Assembly (NCBI GenBank): GCA_020081605.1
Contig: JAHREC010000011.1
Location: forward strand, 434,001-498,000
Source: Albifimbria verrucaria
Taxonomy: Eukaryota; Ascomycota; Sordariomycetes; Hypocreales; Stachybotryaceae
Length of the DNA: 64,000 bases
Direction of reading: 5' to 3'
In this document: piece after piece, positions 10,852 through 23,015 of the stretch
How positions within the stretch are numbered: position 1 is the first letter of the stretch
Layout of the letters: each line of letters opens with the position of its first letter
The notes under the pieces: generated by a model
The model's input: the letters and a program-made list of their open reading frames with translations, nothing else
What the model was told of the DNA's origin: nothing
Databases searched by the model: none
Position numbers and translations under genes: made by a program

Positions 10852-12327
10852 ATTGCGGGTTGTATTGAAGTAGGTAATATGTCACCAAAAAAGAACAGGA
10901 CTGGGTAAGAAAAGCAGCCACCAGGGTGCCAAATAACAAGAAGAGAAGAAGTAAATAATAACAGAGAACAAAGAGGGTTAGGTGTGAATGAAAGTACCAA
11001 CAGTGCGCCCCGGGCAACCTAGCATTTTTAATCTTTGGAGAGTGTAGCACTGGATGTCCTGTCTAGTGTGCTTACAATCGCGAGCAAGGCCTGTTACAGG
11101 CTAATACAATGGCAGTCATAGATCACCTCCCTAATCCACAATATCTCTCCCTGAGCCAGGCTAGAGTTTCTGATACTATCGTGAGATTCGTTTCACGCTA
11201 ACATTCCGATAATCCGCAAAGTATGAAACATCCTTCGTCTGTTGTAGCTACAGATACACAATAGAATAGTAAATTGGTCAATGAGATCTGAAGCCTCACG
11301 ATGGGTAGTTGGTGAGAAGTGAATTGAATAGGTGGGCAGGAAGAAATCTCTACGTTACATATATAATTTGCCAATGAACAGACTACACACTCAGCTTCAA
11401 GAATAATAGTTTAAACATCAACGTTGCACAATTTTTTCAATTTCCCTCTACTTTCTCAGGTATTCATTGGAATTTCTTTTCCTTTTCTTTCGCCCTGTCC
11501 CATTCAAACAACTTGGCCTCTCCCTCGACTTGCAAATGTGGGGGCTCGGGTTTCAGAGGAGTTCTAGTTAGTCAGCACCGAGAGTTGTGGGTTTATGTTC
11601 ACCCAAGGCATTGTTCATCCGAAGGCAGTGTGTTATGAAACGTTTCGTCCAGCTCGGCCCAGCCTCTCATCAGGTATACTCTGGACGCTTCTCAATATAG
11701 AGAGGAATTATCCAGCTACGGATCTTTGATCTCGTCTCAACGATCCAATGCTCATCTCTTACTTATTGTTTTACCAGCCTGTTGTTAGCAATTATTACCA
11801 AAGTCGACTAGTTCATTCAATGATGAATGTTTCCGGTTTTGATTGTCTCGCAGACGTTGATCTTGTTGTGAAACTCAAGTTGTTTTGATTTGTTCCTCGT
11901 GCAGTCGATCCCCAGTTCCAAGAATCACACATTCGCTTTATCCACCATGTTGATCTACGGGCCACATGATTCACAGCACTAGCAATAACCCATCGGCCAT
12001 GACCTCATTTCTGTTGCCCGTTTACACAGCATACGTCGGCTAGTGTAGCGCCGGAATGTGAACATGTACATTTAATATGATGCCTATCAGCCCGAATTTC
12101 TGGATCTAGGCTTTAAAAAATGATTCTATGCCCAAATCAAGTGACGAAAACATAATCAAACAAGGTACGTCTTTTGTTTTCTTCTTTTATTTCCTTATCC
12201 CCGTGTCCTTCTTATCTGCTGTGTCTAAACAACAAGGTCGTGATGCAATGAACAGACCAAATAGCACGAGGGGTAAAACCACGATTCTATGGTTGCCTTC
12301 TATTGTGCACAATCCATTCTCCCCATC
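10852..12327. other. Intergenic, about 1.5 kb
   Basis: Upstream region of the Egh16-like gene and 3' side of the glycosyltransferase. It is AT-rich with pyrimidine tracts (for example around 11435-11500) that look like a promoter. I see no gene. Confidence 0.4.
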
Positions 12328-14063
12328 CTATTCTTTTGTTTGCATTTGTGGTGACGCCACATATGCGAGTTTTGCGATTTCTTTAGCAGCAACGTCGCGT
12401 CCTTTTTCTCTTAAGTTGATCTTGTCTCCGAGCCGCTTCGCCTTCTCCCGCATGGTAAGGCTTTCTTGACTTCCATCAACCGTTTTTAGTATCGCTTTGC
12501 TCAGGCATTCAGCCGTCCATTCTGGGCTAGACGGCTTACAACCCCAGACGCCAACTCCCAGTGTCTCGACAAGAGCAGCGAAATTGTATAAATCGACCCA
12601 GAGAGGAAGCACAACCTGAGAGACGCCAGCCCTGTTGGTGTGAGCAGTTGTTTTATTAATCGGGGAGCAATGTTTGACTTACGCAATGCCTTCATGGTAG
12701 CAGTTTGACCCACCATGATGCACAGTTGCAATGATGTCACCGGTCTGGAGAAGCGAATATGGATCAACCGTTAACCAATTGGACAATATGAGCCGGTCGT
12801 TGTCGATGTATCGCTGAAGCGGTGTCAAAAAGTCATTCGGATACTCGTTGAGTTTGTTAAACTTCCAGATAATCTGGACGTCGGTCTTGCTCAGGACTTC
12901 TTCCAACGCCTCAGCCATAGCAACGGCTCGGTTCTCAGAATACTATATATGTCAATTATCTGTTAGGATGGAACCAGATTTGTAATAGTCATGTCAAAGA
13001 ACCTACAGTCATACCACTTCCGAGGTTCACAAGCACTGTCGGGGCCTTCTTGACCCAATCAGCCAGCTTGGCGTCCTGCTGCGCAGCGGGTGCAGATGAG
13101 AGAAGAATAGGTCCTGCGCAGGTAACATTAGGGGGACATATTGTACTGGAACCATGGCGTCTTCGGTAGACATGCTGATCCATGGTACATCATGGCGGTG
13201 AATAGCAAACATATTGATTGGGTCTTTTACTCCATGTTCTTTGAGTACAGCTTTCTTTGCTGACAGAGCCGGGGTTCGAGCAACTGCATATATGCAACGC
13301 AGATTCAAATAGATATTCTCTGGGATATTCCTTAGAGGGACTGGGAATGGGAATCCTGAGCCGAGACTTCAGAAGGTCAACACACACACTCTGAACTTGA
13401 CGCTGACTTGCGTTGACTTACGCTGGATATTTCCAAAACATTGTCCCGTATGGCTGGTTGCCTATGAAATTTTCAACAAGAGTGTTTGGTGTAATAAACG
13501 CGTGCTGACGATTCTGATCGCGCGTGATGTCAATGGCAGGCCTGAACGCTGTATCTAGAACTACGGCTGCTGGATCAACCTTGTCGATTATAATACCAAT
13601 TTCTTTATAAAGCTCAAGGTGATCATCAGCAGTCCATGGAGAAATCCAATGTTGCATGTCGGCCGTCAAGCGCGCGATACCAGCCGATGCGGGCGGATGG
13701 ATGACATTGCTCACATCCTTGTTTATCACTCGAACTGCGTCCTGGTAGGAGAGACCCTTTAGCTCATGAAATATGATGCTGCTAGCCGTGGGCGTCTTGG
13801 CTCGAGCAAATTCGGACACGCGTTTAAGCTTGTCCCCATGCCTCGGAAAGAGGCGAAATGGACCTGGATATCCGGGAAATTTTCTAGAAGCGCGGACGCC
13901 GTGGCTACGTGAGAGTTGCTCAGGCCATGCTCCTTATTGGTGACGAATAGAACGGTACAATTCCGGCCCTGAATGTACGGTGGCCATTGAGGTTTATCTG
14001 ATGGCAATAGGAAACTAACAAACGCTGCAAGCAGAGCCCCAGAAGAATGAGTCTGGTAATCAT
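12328..14063 (-). CDS. UDP-glycosyltransferase (GT1), membrane-anchored; three frame breaks
   Basis: GT1 enzyme that moves a sugar from a UDP-sugar to a small lipophilic acceptor. Exons on the minus strand are 14063-13422, 13366-13007, 12942-12683 and 12631-12328, with introns of 55, 64 and 51 nt. About 522 aa are expected. The N-terminus (MITRLILLG) is a signal or anchor helix. The acceptor domain follows, and TVLVNLGSGMT opens the donor half. The nucleotide-sugar signature is the VHHGGSNCYHEGIAAGVSQ stretch followed by LPLWVDLYNFAALVETLGVG. Three sites are each one base short in a homopolymer: near 14038 (G run), 13845 (C run) and 13133 (C run), as read on the coding strand. All pieces fit one protein. 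The acceptor (sterol, polyketide or xenobiotic) is not predictable; no backbone synthase lies nearby. Confidence 0.82.
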
Positions 14064-14819
14064 AGTACAGCAGGTGTAATTATAAATGAGACTGGGTTGC
14101 TTTGAGGTTTGCAGTCTCTCAGTTGAAGATTGCGTATGAATATATCTCAAGCGCAAAATAAAACACTCAAGGCGCTTCAGCCTCATGCGCGGCCTCAAAC
14201 AGGGATCCTTTAACTCCGACACAAGTATGGAGCATGGGATTTTCTATTGGCTGAAGTAATACAGGTATTTTCGTTCATTGGACCAACTATTATTTTCTTG
14301 TTTGTCTTCTCAACCACTACGCTGTATCGGCTGATACAAAAGAAGGCCTTTGGGCGGAATAGCACCAACCATTCCGTGTGTGTTTGGATGATTGACTGAT
14401 TTAATTTTCCTCTATGAATCTTGCGATTCTGCAAGAAGTCTTTCACATAAATTGAATGTACAATGTTTCCTCACAGTGGCACACTTTTTATCCAATTCAG
14501 TCACATTTGGCTGTGTAAATTATTCCGTTCACTTTCAATAATGGCCATTTGACACATTCTATAGTCTCTTCCGTCCAGAAAAAGCAAATCTTGACAGCAA
14601 TTTTGTTGGGTTCATCAATGGGTCATTGGACAACTTCATGAAATTTCTCGCTGCTTTCATTCGCTCGCACAATGCAGTATGTCTTTTTACTTGTGTCTTT
14701 ATTTCGTGAAGACAGTTTGAGTCTCTGTCAAATGAATTTTCAAGTTCACTGTAGAGATAATGTGGAACTTGTCTTCTGTTTACACAGCGCCATAACTTCC
14801 CATGTTTAGACCTTCTGCC
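14064..14819. other. Intergenic between two minus-strand genes
   Basis: Promoter side of the glycosyltransferase and 3' side of GH43. I recognise nothing coding. Confidence 0.4.
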
Positions 14820-16707
14820 TTAGTCCCAAGTTATTGGAGCCTCGACAGCTGGCTGTTCTGTAATTTGCTCGAGCCCTTTGTACCTCCACCTAGATATGTA
14901 TGAGTTAAAATGACCTTCCCTGTATCTGCCATTAGTTGTTGCATATACTCCGACTACAACTCCTGGAGACCGTTTGTCAGCATGAAGACCTATTGTTCAG
15001 AGATTAATAACTTAACCATACGTACCGGAGTAAAATGGAACTAGCTGATTTCCTTCGCAGTGCCCAAAAACTGACATTCCGATATCCTTTTCCTCTTCTC
15101 CTTGCTTAACGAGCCCGGCCGAGAATTCATAGTGCGTGGTATTCAAAGCTTCTACTTGCAATCTGATGCGTTTAGAAGCTGCCTCTAGCTTCCACTCTTT
15201 TGGAATGGGGAACCTGTCATCTATCCATTTCATTCTCTCGGGTAGGCGGAATGGTGTGGTGCTAATGCCTTTGAACCTGATATGCGGAGCGACACTGTCG
15301 CCATCCCTGTTTTTCAGCATAGCCACGCTGATGTCAAAGTGCTGAGATTGGTCCTGAAGAACTGACACGCCAACTTCAGAGTCTTCACTGGTTAGGTCCT
15401 TAGCCCAATTTATGTCTACGCTGAATCGGAATCTTGTGTGAGCTTGCTTTCGAGCTAAGAATGTCTGGCCCCAGCCTCGAGTTGAATCGCCGTCGAGACC
15501 CGTCAAGTTGAGACGCGAAGAACGCAGACGCAAAGTTCCAGGGCGTCCAGCTGGTGATATTTCATAGTTCTTGGCCACTGGAAGGCGCCAGTGAAATAGA
15601 TGAAGCGGTAAAGAGCTTCCAGTTTCAAAATCTATTAGATCGTCAGAGCCAACACGAATAGATGCGGGTAAGTGTACGAATGCATCCTTTGCTGGCTTCG
15701 GTAAGACGAAGGTTCCTGTTATTGTCCCAGAGATTTTGGCAAACTCTGGCCATTCTCCCTCTTCCCACTTAACGGAAGTAAGTACTGTCTCACGTCCCAT
15801 TGGAAAGTTTGAGTTGTATGGGTCTTCAGCATATCGTCCACCTGCACGGTTTGCAAGGGCCACAGCCCACCACTGACCTGAAGCATCTTGGAACAAGTCT
15901 GCATGCCCGACCGCCTGAAAATAAGAGCTTGTATTTTGATATGCCGTGAGGATAGGGTTTTGTGGATACGGTTCCCATGGCCCCGTTACATTGCGCGCTC
16001 TCGCCATTATCACTCGATGTCGCTCACGGGTTCCACCTTCTGCCAACACAAGATACAGCCATCCATCTTTGCGATACAAGTGTGGTGCCTCGGGAGATGG
16101 TAGACCTGTGCCCTTCCAAAGACGTAGATATGGTAGAGTGCCGGCTTCACCGGTAGTCAAATCGAGAGGTACATGATAGTTTTGGGAGCCATCCACAGAG
16201 CCGCTAAACCATGTGGTGCTCGAATCATCGTCCCAATAGGGTGATGGATCGATACCAGGAAAATCAAAGTGGATAGGGTCCGACCATGCAGCTGAGTCAA
16301 ATGGGTCTGTGGTTGTGACAAAGAAATTGTCCCAGCGGGTGTAGTTCTGTCCGGGGAGAGCCTGGTTTGCCAACGTAGTCGTGAGATAAAAGACACCATC
16401 TCGGTAGCGTAATGTCGGTGCATAGATACCCCTGTGGCCCCGCGTGCTAGAAACGCCAACGCAGGAGCTGTTCCGGACGGTTCAACGCATTGGAGACGTG
16501 ACTCCAGTGCACCAAGTCGCGACTAGCATAGATAGGGAGGCCAGGGAACATGAGAAAACTAGATGTGACGCAGAAGAAGGTGTTGTTCCATTCTCGAACA
16601 AAGGTGCAGCTAGGATCCGGGTGGAAGCCGCTGAAGATGGGATTGTTAATCGTGGATGCGAGTGCGAGTGCTCCACTGGCAAGAAGTATGGTTGTTGTGA
16701 GATTCAT
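14820..16707 (-). CDS. GH43 family beta-xylosidase / arabinofuranosidase-like hydrolase; two frame breaks
   Basis: Secreted five-bladed propeller hydrolase acting on xylan or arabinan side chains. Minus-strand exons are 16707-15026 and 14962-14820. The 63-nt intron (GTACGT...CCAG) leads to a C-terminal exon encoding VGVYATTNG ... SRWRYKG, the normal end of a beta-sandwich domain. About 608 aa are expected. The catalytic base Asp lies in GFHPDPSCTF. The pKa-tuning Asp lies in GIDPSPYWDDD, and the catalytic acid Glu in EAPHLYRKDGWLYLV. Residues from about 320 onward match the C-terminal concanavalin-like domain found in two-domain GH43 xylosidases. Single bases appear lost near 16464 (C run) and 16430 (G run), shifting the frame across the segment after NRPEQL. 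Substrate (xylo- or arabino-) is not settled by sequence alone. Confidence 0.85.
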
Positions 16708-17987
16708 CTTCACTATCGATTCGCTCCTAGTGCTAACGCTTACGGTGATCACTCAATGAAGTATATAGCTAGATATCCAAGATATATTTATGAACTGCCG
16801 ACGTTGTTACCGGCTAAAACCTACATACCCCAGTTGGCGATGGATGATATGTTCCTCCCTTAGGTCAAGTCGCCAAGTCTTGGGGATTCGTGCTGCACGT
16901 CATGAGCCAACTACCCGTGCGGGGTAAAAGGGCTTTTGCATGTAAAATATGTCTTCGCATGCAGGGAAACCTTGCACAAGTTTATAACAATGGCTCACTG
17001 TTCTCCACGGACATAATTCTCCATGCAGTTGAGAGAATTTACACCGTTGATCCATTTGTTACCCAAATTAGGCTGAGAATATGGGTTGAATATGACGCAC
17101 TCTGAGTCCGAATGGTTACATTATTAAAGCAGGACAAACATTAGTCCAGCAATGAAGAGTTGTGATTGCTTGTAACTGAGCTCGGTCGTCCAACCTTTCA
17201 TCTTGTCTTGAGCTGACGTCCAGCACCAGAATTTGCACACGTCAAATCTTTGCGCTCTATTTCTTTCATCAACAAATAGATATCCAGTCATTTGTCAGTT
17301 ATGATTTACAAGAGAATATTGTTTTAAAGCATGGGATCTTTCAGGCAATATCTATGACAATGAAACTGGGCGTCTTCAAGAGTACATAAAGCCACAAACT
17401 AAATTGATGACTGTATCACAAAAGTATTTATCCCAAACCTCCTCAGGAATTCAGGAGACCGTTATCTTTTAGCGTTTCATGAGTGATGCCTGACAAATGG
17501 TGCAGTTCACTATCCATGGTCTGGCGCTATGGCTTGGATGAGTAATGATGGCATGCTCTTATACTTGAAAAACAGCCCGAAGGAAGTGCATGTATATTTG
17601 CTCATCTGCCCTCCATCTGGGTTCCAACTAGGCTTTTCATGCGTGTAATTGTTTCTATATGCCCTTGTCCATGTAGAGTCACGTCAGTTAATTTGCAGTC
17701 TGGTAGGCTAAAAAGCTGGTAGCAACTGTTAGGCATCAAACATCAAAGCCTAGCAATCGGGATCATCTTCCTATTACTAATAGCTCATTCATTGGCGCTA
17801 AAGAGTCGTCGTAATGAAACCAGGGACTATCATCCAACTAGAAAGAGGGCGGTAAACAGTTCTAACAATACACGAACTTGCTGCCTCTTTACTCGCTGCC
17901 AATACAATGAGGTGAGTCGATTGCCCACCATTCAAAGCCATAGGTCATGTCGCATTCTTCATGCAAAACCTCCTGTCGACTGCCTGT
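16708..17987. other. Intergenic, about 1.3 kb
   Basis: Holds a possible TATA element for GH43 (TATATA at 16762-16767 on the minus strand, about 55-60 bases upstream of the start). The open frame at 17792-18040 lies mostly in the 3' end of the MFS gene and is not credible. Confidence 0.4.
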
Positions 17988-19528
17988 TTATCGTGACCGA
18001 GTCATTGGTGATATGCATCGAGCCACGAAAGGGATACTGATGAGGAGCAAGATAGAACACAGAATGAATCTGTTCTCACGGCTAGAGTCCCCTGCAAATA
18101 ATTAGACAATGAGGGCTCGAGGCAAATACAAATGCTTACCATCAGAGACTGTTCCAAGTGCTATAAGAACGAAAACGTTTAACGGGATTCTCATCAAGCC
18201 GTACATCTTGCCTCGCTCCTCTTCTTTGACAATTCGTGCCTTGAGATAGGCCATGCTTGGGAAGTACATCCCCAGGCAGAACTCAAATAGACAAAAGCCC
18301 CAAAAGCGGAATACCTCGATTTTTGTGAGAACCGTGAGGAGAATACCGCAAGCTGAGACGGAGAGAGCGAGTTGCACCACCTGTGACGAGAGCAGAATTG
18401 AATTGTCATGTCTGGTCAAATAGGCAAACAGAAATGAGCCCAAGGTTAAGGCGCACATGAAGTTGGAAAAGATCAAACCGAAAGGGGGTCTTCAGGTGAG
18501 CCACTGAGCTCCCGAGAAGATATGATTGCTTGTGACCAAGAGTAAACCATGATATACATGGTACCCTCAAGTATGCAAACAGCAAAGGTCATCGCCCAAA
18601 TACCGGGTTCTGTAAACTTCAGCTTCCATACGCAGCTTTCCCAATATAGGCCTACTTACCAGACAGAGAAAGGATGCTAGACTTCGAGCTGGAAGTAAAG
18701 TTGAGTTTGCTGCTGCCATAATTCTCGGACTATCTCACGTTAGCAAAAATCCGCAGACAAAGTGTTGGCCTCTAGTCTTACCCAATAACGTGAAATTATG
18801 ATGGCTGCGGATCCTAAGCATGCGATGCTGGCAAGGAAAGGGCAACCTCATGCCCAGTGGCCTGCACAAGTAATTGGGCAGCGACACCACAGGTCACGGC
18901 GATAAAGCCATTCAAGATTGACATTGTGCTATAAATGTAGCTGAGTCCATACTCTGACTCCCCAAACCGAGCCTGTTGTACTCGGCAACCATCCAAGCTT
19001 CAAAGGTTGTAAATAATAGCGTTGTGCTGATTCCTCCGAGTGCTCGGCCGATGTAGAGGATGCTGTGGTTGCCAGAAAGCATAGTCAGGCAGGACATTGA
19101 GTAAATGATGCAGTACGACAGGCATGCCAGTTTTCTGCCGAACCTGTCAGCAAGATGGCCTACCACGGGTGCACTTAGGCCACCACAAAGGAATCCAGTG
19201 GCGAATAGGGCAGCAATCGTCGGATCGGGAATCTGATGAGTGTTTTTGTATAGTTTGTAAAGAAACGGGCCCTGCAGCCAGTCTGCCCCAATGGCGAGGC
19301 CATAGCCTGCGAGGAACCGATTGCGGAAGCGGAAAAACTGGTCTGTCTTGTCACTTGCTTCCTGAGCAGGTTCGTCGAGAGAGTTCTCTACAAATTCCTC
19401 CAGAGGTTCTTCATGTTTAGGCTCATGCTTGGGGCCGTCAGCTTGGACTTGCTATGCTGGTATTGTGAAATGGCCGCGCCCACAACAACGGCAATAAGAA
19501 GAGTCAGGTTGATAATATAAAACTCCAT
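17988..19528 (-). CDS. MFS transporter of the MFSD5 / molybdate-anion transporter type; four frame breaks
   Basis: Multi-pass membrane protein of the MFSD5 family, proposed molybdate-anion carriers. Minus-strand exons are 19528-18782, 18729-18660, 18609-18140 and 18091-17988, with introns of 52, 50 and 48 nt, for about 464 aa. Family signatures are MEFYIINLTLL at the N-terminus, RFRNRFLAGYGLAIGADWLQG, VVGHLADRFGRKLACLSYC (the MFS motif A loop), ILEGTMYIMVYSW, and the C-terminal RIPLNVFVL. Four single-base losses (near 19432, 18975, 18841 and 18486, all C runs on the coding strand) split the frame, but each segment is strongly family-like. Substrate assignment rests only on family membership. 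Confidence 0.82.
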
Positions 19529-20088
19529 AGTACGAGCGTAATACCCGATTCAATTTAATTCAGGGTCTCTCTCCTAATCTCTCGGTTTTCCTGTATTTCA
19601 CCATCGGCTGTTACTTTTCTCTTATATCTTTGGTATCAAAACGCGCCATCCCTTCTGTGCAGATTCCATCAACGCGTTGCTGTCTCACAACAGGGCCTCC
19701 CTCCATATTTAATTCGAGATCTACAGGGACTGTTTCAAACAACACCGTTGGAACGATTCCAATTAATAGCGCCACATTTTTATTGCATTCTTCGCCTGAT
19801 TCGTAGCCTGTGCTCCAGGCTGTAAGGGAAGGCCCAGGGACCCTTACAATGATCGGTGGATGGGTCATCCATTCCTACGCCTGTTCGTTCGGCTTTACAA
19901 TAACCTTGTCATCTCATAATATTGTGCTGGTAGTCTCATCCTCCCATTGCGCGACATCCGCCATCCCTTGTCCAAATTTGCGTCGCAAATTACTCATAAA
20001 TAACAAACAGCTCCTGGTCATGCTCCCCGTTCCTCTTCGCTATCACCTTTGGTCTGTTCCATGAAGGTAACACCTTTCTCTGGTAACC
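19529..20088. other. Divergent promoter region, MFS / methyltransferase
   Basis: About 560 bp between head-to-head genes. The 85-codon minus-strand frame at 19611-19868 has no recognisable domain and is probably UTR. Confidence 0.4.
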
Positions 20089-21145
20089 ATGCTCAACAGG
20101 CTAGTTGTCGTGGCCTCTGGCTGCGCCGCTCTCATTTTGCTATTGGTTCTGGTCTTCAGAACGTCTGAGGTAGCTCACGATCTTCCCAACATCATCGCAC
20201 CCGCCGTATCATATCTCCATGGTTCCGACTTTAGCTTGCAGACGAAGCTTGCCCACGCTGAAGAATTATGGGAACATTTCATTCAAGATCGAAAACAGAT
20301 GGAGGAGGAGTCTGGCTACAATCGAGAGTTCCCTGACGGTTACATCTACCCGTACAACGTATGGGACTTTAGCCGTCCCACCTTTTTCTGCCCCCATGAC
20401 ATGGAGAGGGTAGGCAAGCTCGGTGATGGAGGTAAAGTTGTCTGCGGCATGACACGTTACGAGAAGGAGTGCCCAGGCCCATCGTCGAACAGCAACAAGG
20501 CTAAGGAGCTGATTGTATATTCCTTTGGCGTGAACGACGATTCCAGCTTTGAGGCTGCCATGCTGGAACGAACAAACGCACGAATCTGGGGATATGACTA
20601 CAGCGTTGATTCTTGGGGCCCAGAAGTACTTCCGCATCAGCATTCCCGCGCCAAGTTCGCCAAGATGGCCATCGGCAAGAAGACTGATCTCAAGGCCGAC
20701 CCACCCATGTCTACGATTCACGATCTCATGAAAGCCAACGGTCACACCTACATCGACTTGGTCAAGATGGATATTGAGGGCGCCGAGTTTGATGCTTTGC
20801 TGTCTTGGGTTGAATCCGTTACCGCAGAGACGTCTCCCGGCGTGAACGCGACCCTGCCATTTGGTCAGCTTCTCATTGAACTGCACTTCTTCCAAGAGCC
20901 CCGGGCTTTACGATTCCCAAAGATCTTAGGTCATGGACCCGATGGTTGGCTACCATTGAAAGCATGGGCTTGCGACCTATGAACAATGAGGACAACTGGA
21001 TTGGTGATGTCGTGTATGGAAGGCCAAGATTTATGGAGGTAAGAAGTCATTACTCCCGAGAGAACAAAGTATCCATACTAACTCGATTTGACAGTATACC
21101 TATATTAATATTGATGAGAAGAGGAATAAGTTGCTGTGGGGTTAG
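20089..21145 (+). CDS. Type II membrane-anchored methyltransferase-like protein (Methyltransf_22 / METTL24-like); one frame break
   Basis: Predicted Golgi or ER lumenal protein with one N-terminal anchor helix (residues about 5-24) and a methyltransferase-like domain. Exons 20089-21038 and 21095-21145 flank a 56-nt intron; about 333 aa. Features include the PTFFCPHDMERVG entry motif, YSFGVNDDSSFE (glycine loop of motif I), WGYDYSVD, and YIDLVKMDIEGAEFDAL, a motif shared with FkbM-type enzymes. LLIELHFF follows. One G appears missing near 20929; with it the frame continues through SWTRWL and NEDNWIGDVVYG to the last exon, which ends in WG. Acceptor unknown, perhaps a glycan, since family members sit in the secretory pathway. 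Confidence 0.75.
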
Positions 21146-21505
21146 GCGTGTATCGATGCAATTTGAGTAGCAAATGGGCGTGGTTGGCGGGTAGAAGCCC
21201 ACCACAATGGCGTTGTAGGATTGAGGCAGTAATTTGGGGCATGTGTTCATTGTTTCTGTGGCGGAGCCTAAAGTTGATCAAGTTGAATATCACAAGGACC
21301 GTTTAGAATTGGTTCAAACATACGGACGCCTCCATCTATGCCTACTGTATCAACATTGGTCGAATGTGTTTCTTCCTCGTCAAAAAGTGTTGTAAACCCT
21401 GTGGTTCTAACCAGTATGGCTTCTTATTCTACAATATGCTTGCCTATGAGGTTCAACAACTGCTGGTTAGGACAACAGCAAGGCAAAACATCATGCACCT
21501 AGCAT
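21146..21505. other. Intergenic between convergent genes
   Basis: About 360 bp of 3' flanks. Nothing recognisable. Confidence 0.5.
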
Positions 21506-23015
21506 CTACCTCCACTTGTTGTCCCACCCGGCCTGTTCCACAACATACGCAATGGCGAGCTCGGAGAAACGAGCCATATGCTATGAAATGAGTCAGTTAC
21601 AGTGGCACAACAGAGTTTTGGGGTCTCCTTACCTCAAGCGAGAACTTTCCAGTTTCATCATCTACGTCCATTGTATCCTTGACACTGTGAACATAGGGGT
21701 CAAAGTCGCCGGGTAAACCGCCATGAGCGGAAGGATCACCCTCAGATGCGAAGGCGGACGGGTAGCCAAGTTGCGTAAACGACATGTAATCGGATCCGGC
21801 GCCGCTAGTAGCGGTCAGCAGAGGGAATCAACAAAAGACAAAACCAGTGTCGGCTTACCTAGGTAGTGTATAGACATGAGCTGGAATGGAGATGTATTCT
21901 TTGGCAAGTTTGAGAGCCCAGTCGGTAAGTGGTGCATCAGCCTCCGTCTTGATGAATCCGATAGACTCCGTGGCATTTTTCGCAATGAAAGCCGTCATAT
22001 CCTTCGCTGTGTTAGCTTATGAACTGGGATGTTTGATGTCTTGGAATGGCTTACAAATTCCATCATGGCACCGATTCGTGCACCAGATTCCTTCTTGTAT
22101 CTTGCAATTGCCTGGCTTCCAAGCAAACCACCCTCTTCAGCCGCATACCAGTGGAACTCGACTGGTCCATTCAAGGGTGTGAAACCAGACTGAGCAAGCA
22201 CGCGAAACGCCTCGAGAATACTGACTGTGCCAGAACAATCATCATCGGCGCCGGGCGCAGGCAGGAGCAGGAACAGGTAGTTCATGGAGTCTTGGTGAGC
22301 GCCGATGATTGTGAGGGGCGCCGAAAAGTTCTTAACCTTGGGTTCAAAGCGAGCGATGATGGAGGACTGTGGGAAGGGGTGGGTGAAGAACTCGAGGGAG
22401 ATGTGGGTGTGGAAGGGGCATCCAGGATGATCTTGGCGATATGATCATGGAGCCACAAAGCACTCTTTTCACCATCGGTACTGCCAAAGTAGCGGGTATA
22501 GTAACCGGTCATATGCTTGAGAACATCATGCATATTCTCGGTAGAAACCTGGCGGAACAAGGGCTTCACATATCGTTGATGCGACAAGTCGGGAAGATCT
22601 GAACACGTCAACCGTCATTCACCACGGATAGATGATTGCATGACTCACGAGCCTCGCCAGCCAAGTTGGTTCCCACGTGCTGCTCGTAGAAGTCCTGATG
22701 GTCCGTGACGTCGACAAACTTCTTATGCTGACGGCGCAGGCGCATCTTATCGCCCTCGGTCAACCAGCGCGGCTCCGCCTCCCCGCGACGCGCAGGAGCC
22801 GCGGCTCGGCAAGCTTCTCTGAGGCTTCGGGGTGGAGCCAGAGGTATGCATCTACAGGATCCGGGTGTCTGTCCAGTGCTGCCAGGATAGCCGTATCAAC
22901 AACATGATGGTGGTGAGGGGCCGTGAGAACGTGCTGGGAGGATTGATCAGCCACGCTGGTGCTGAGAAGGAGCCCAGCAAGGGAGCAAGAGACCTGCGCG
23001 GGCAGTTCTAAACAT
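21506..23015 (-). CDS. Secreted M28 zinc aminopeptidase (leucine aminopeptidase 1-like); three frame breaks
   Basis: Extracellular di-zinc aminopeptidase that trims N-terminal residues from peptides. Minus-strand exons are 23015-22649, 22598-22055, 22001-21859, 21804-21633 and 21580-21506 (introns 50-54 nt), for about 433 aa. A leucine-rich signal peptide precedes a pro-region. Zinc ligands are visible in GAHQDS (His), [10 protein letters not shown] (Asp) and AAEEGG (Glu pair, the first being the catalytic base). The last exon carries VVEQAGW. One extra C lies in the signal peptide region (near 22982) and single bases are missing near 22782 (G run) and 22416 (C run). The spliced sum then closes on a multiple of three. 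Typical of protein scavenging outside the cell. Confidence 0.85.

Noticed and set aside
20266..20895. 209-codon minus-strand frame
   Set aside because: Antisense shadow of the methyltransferase gene.
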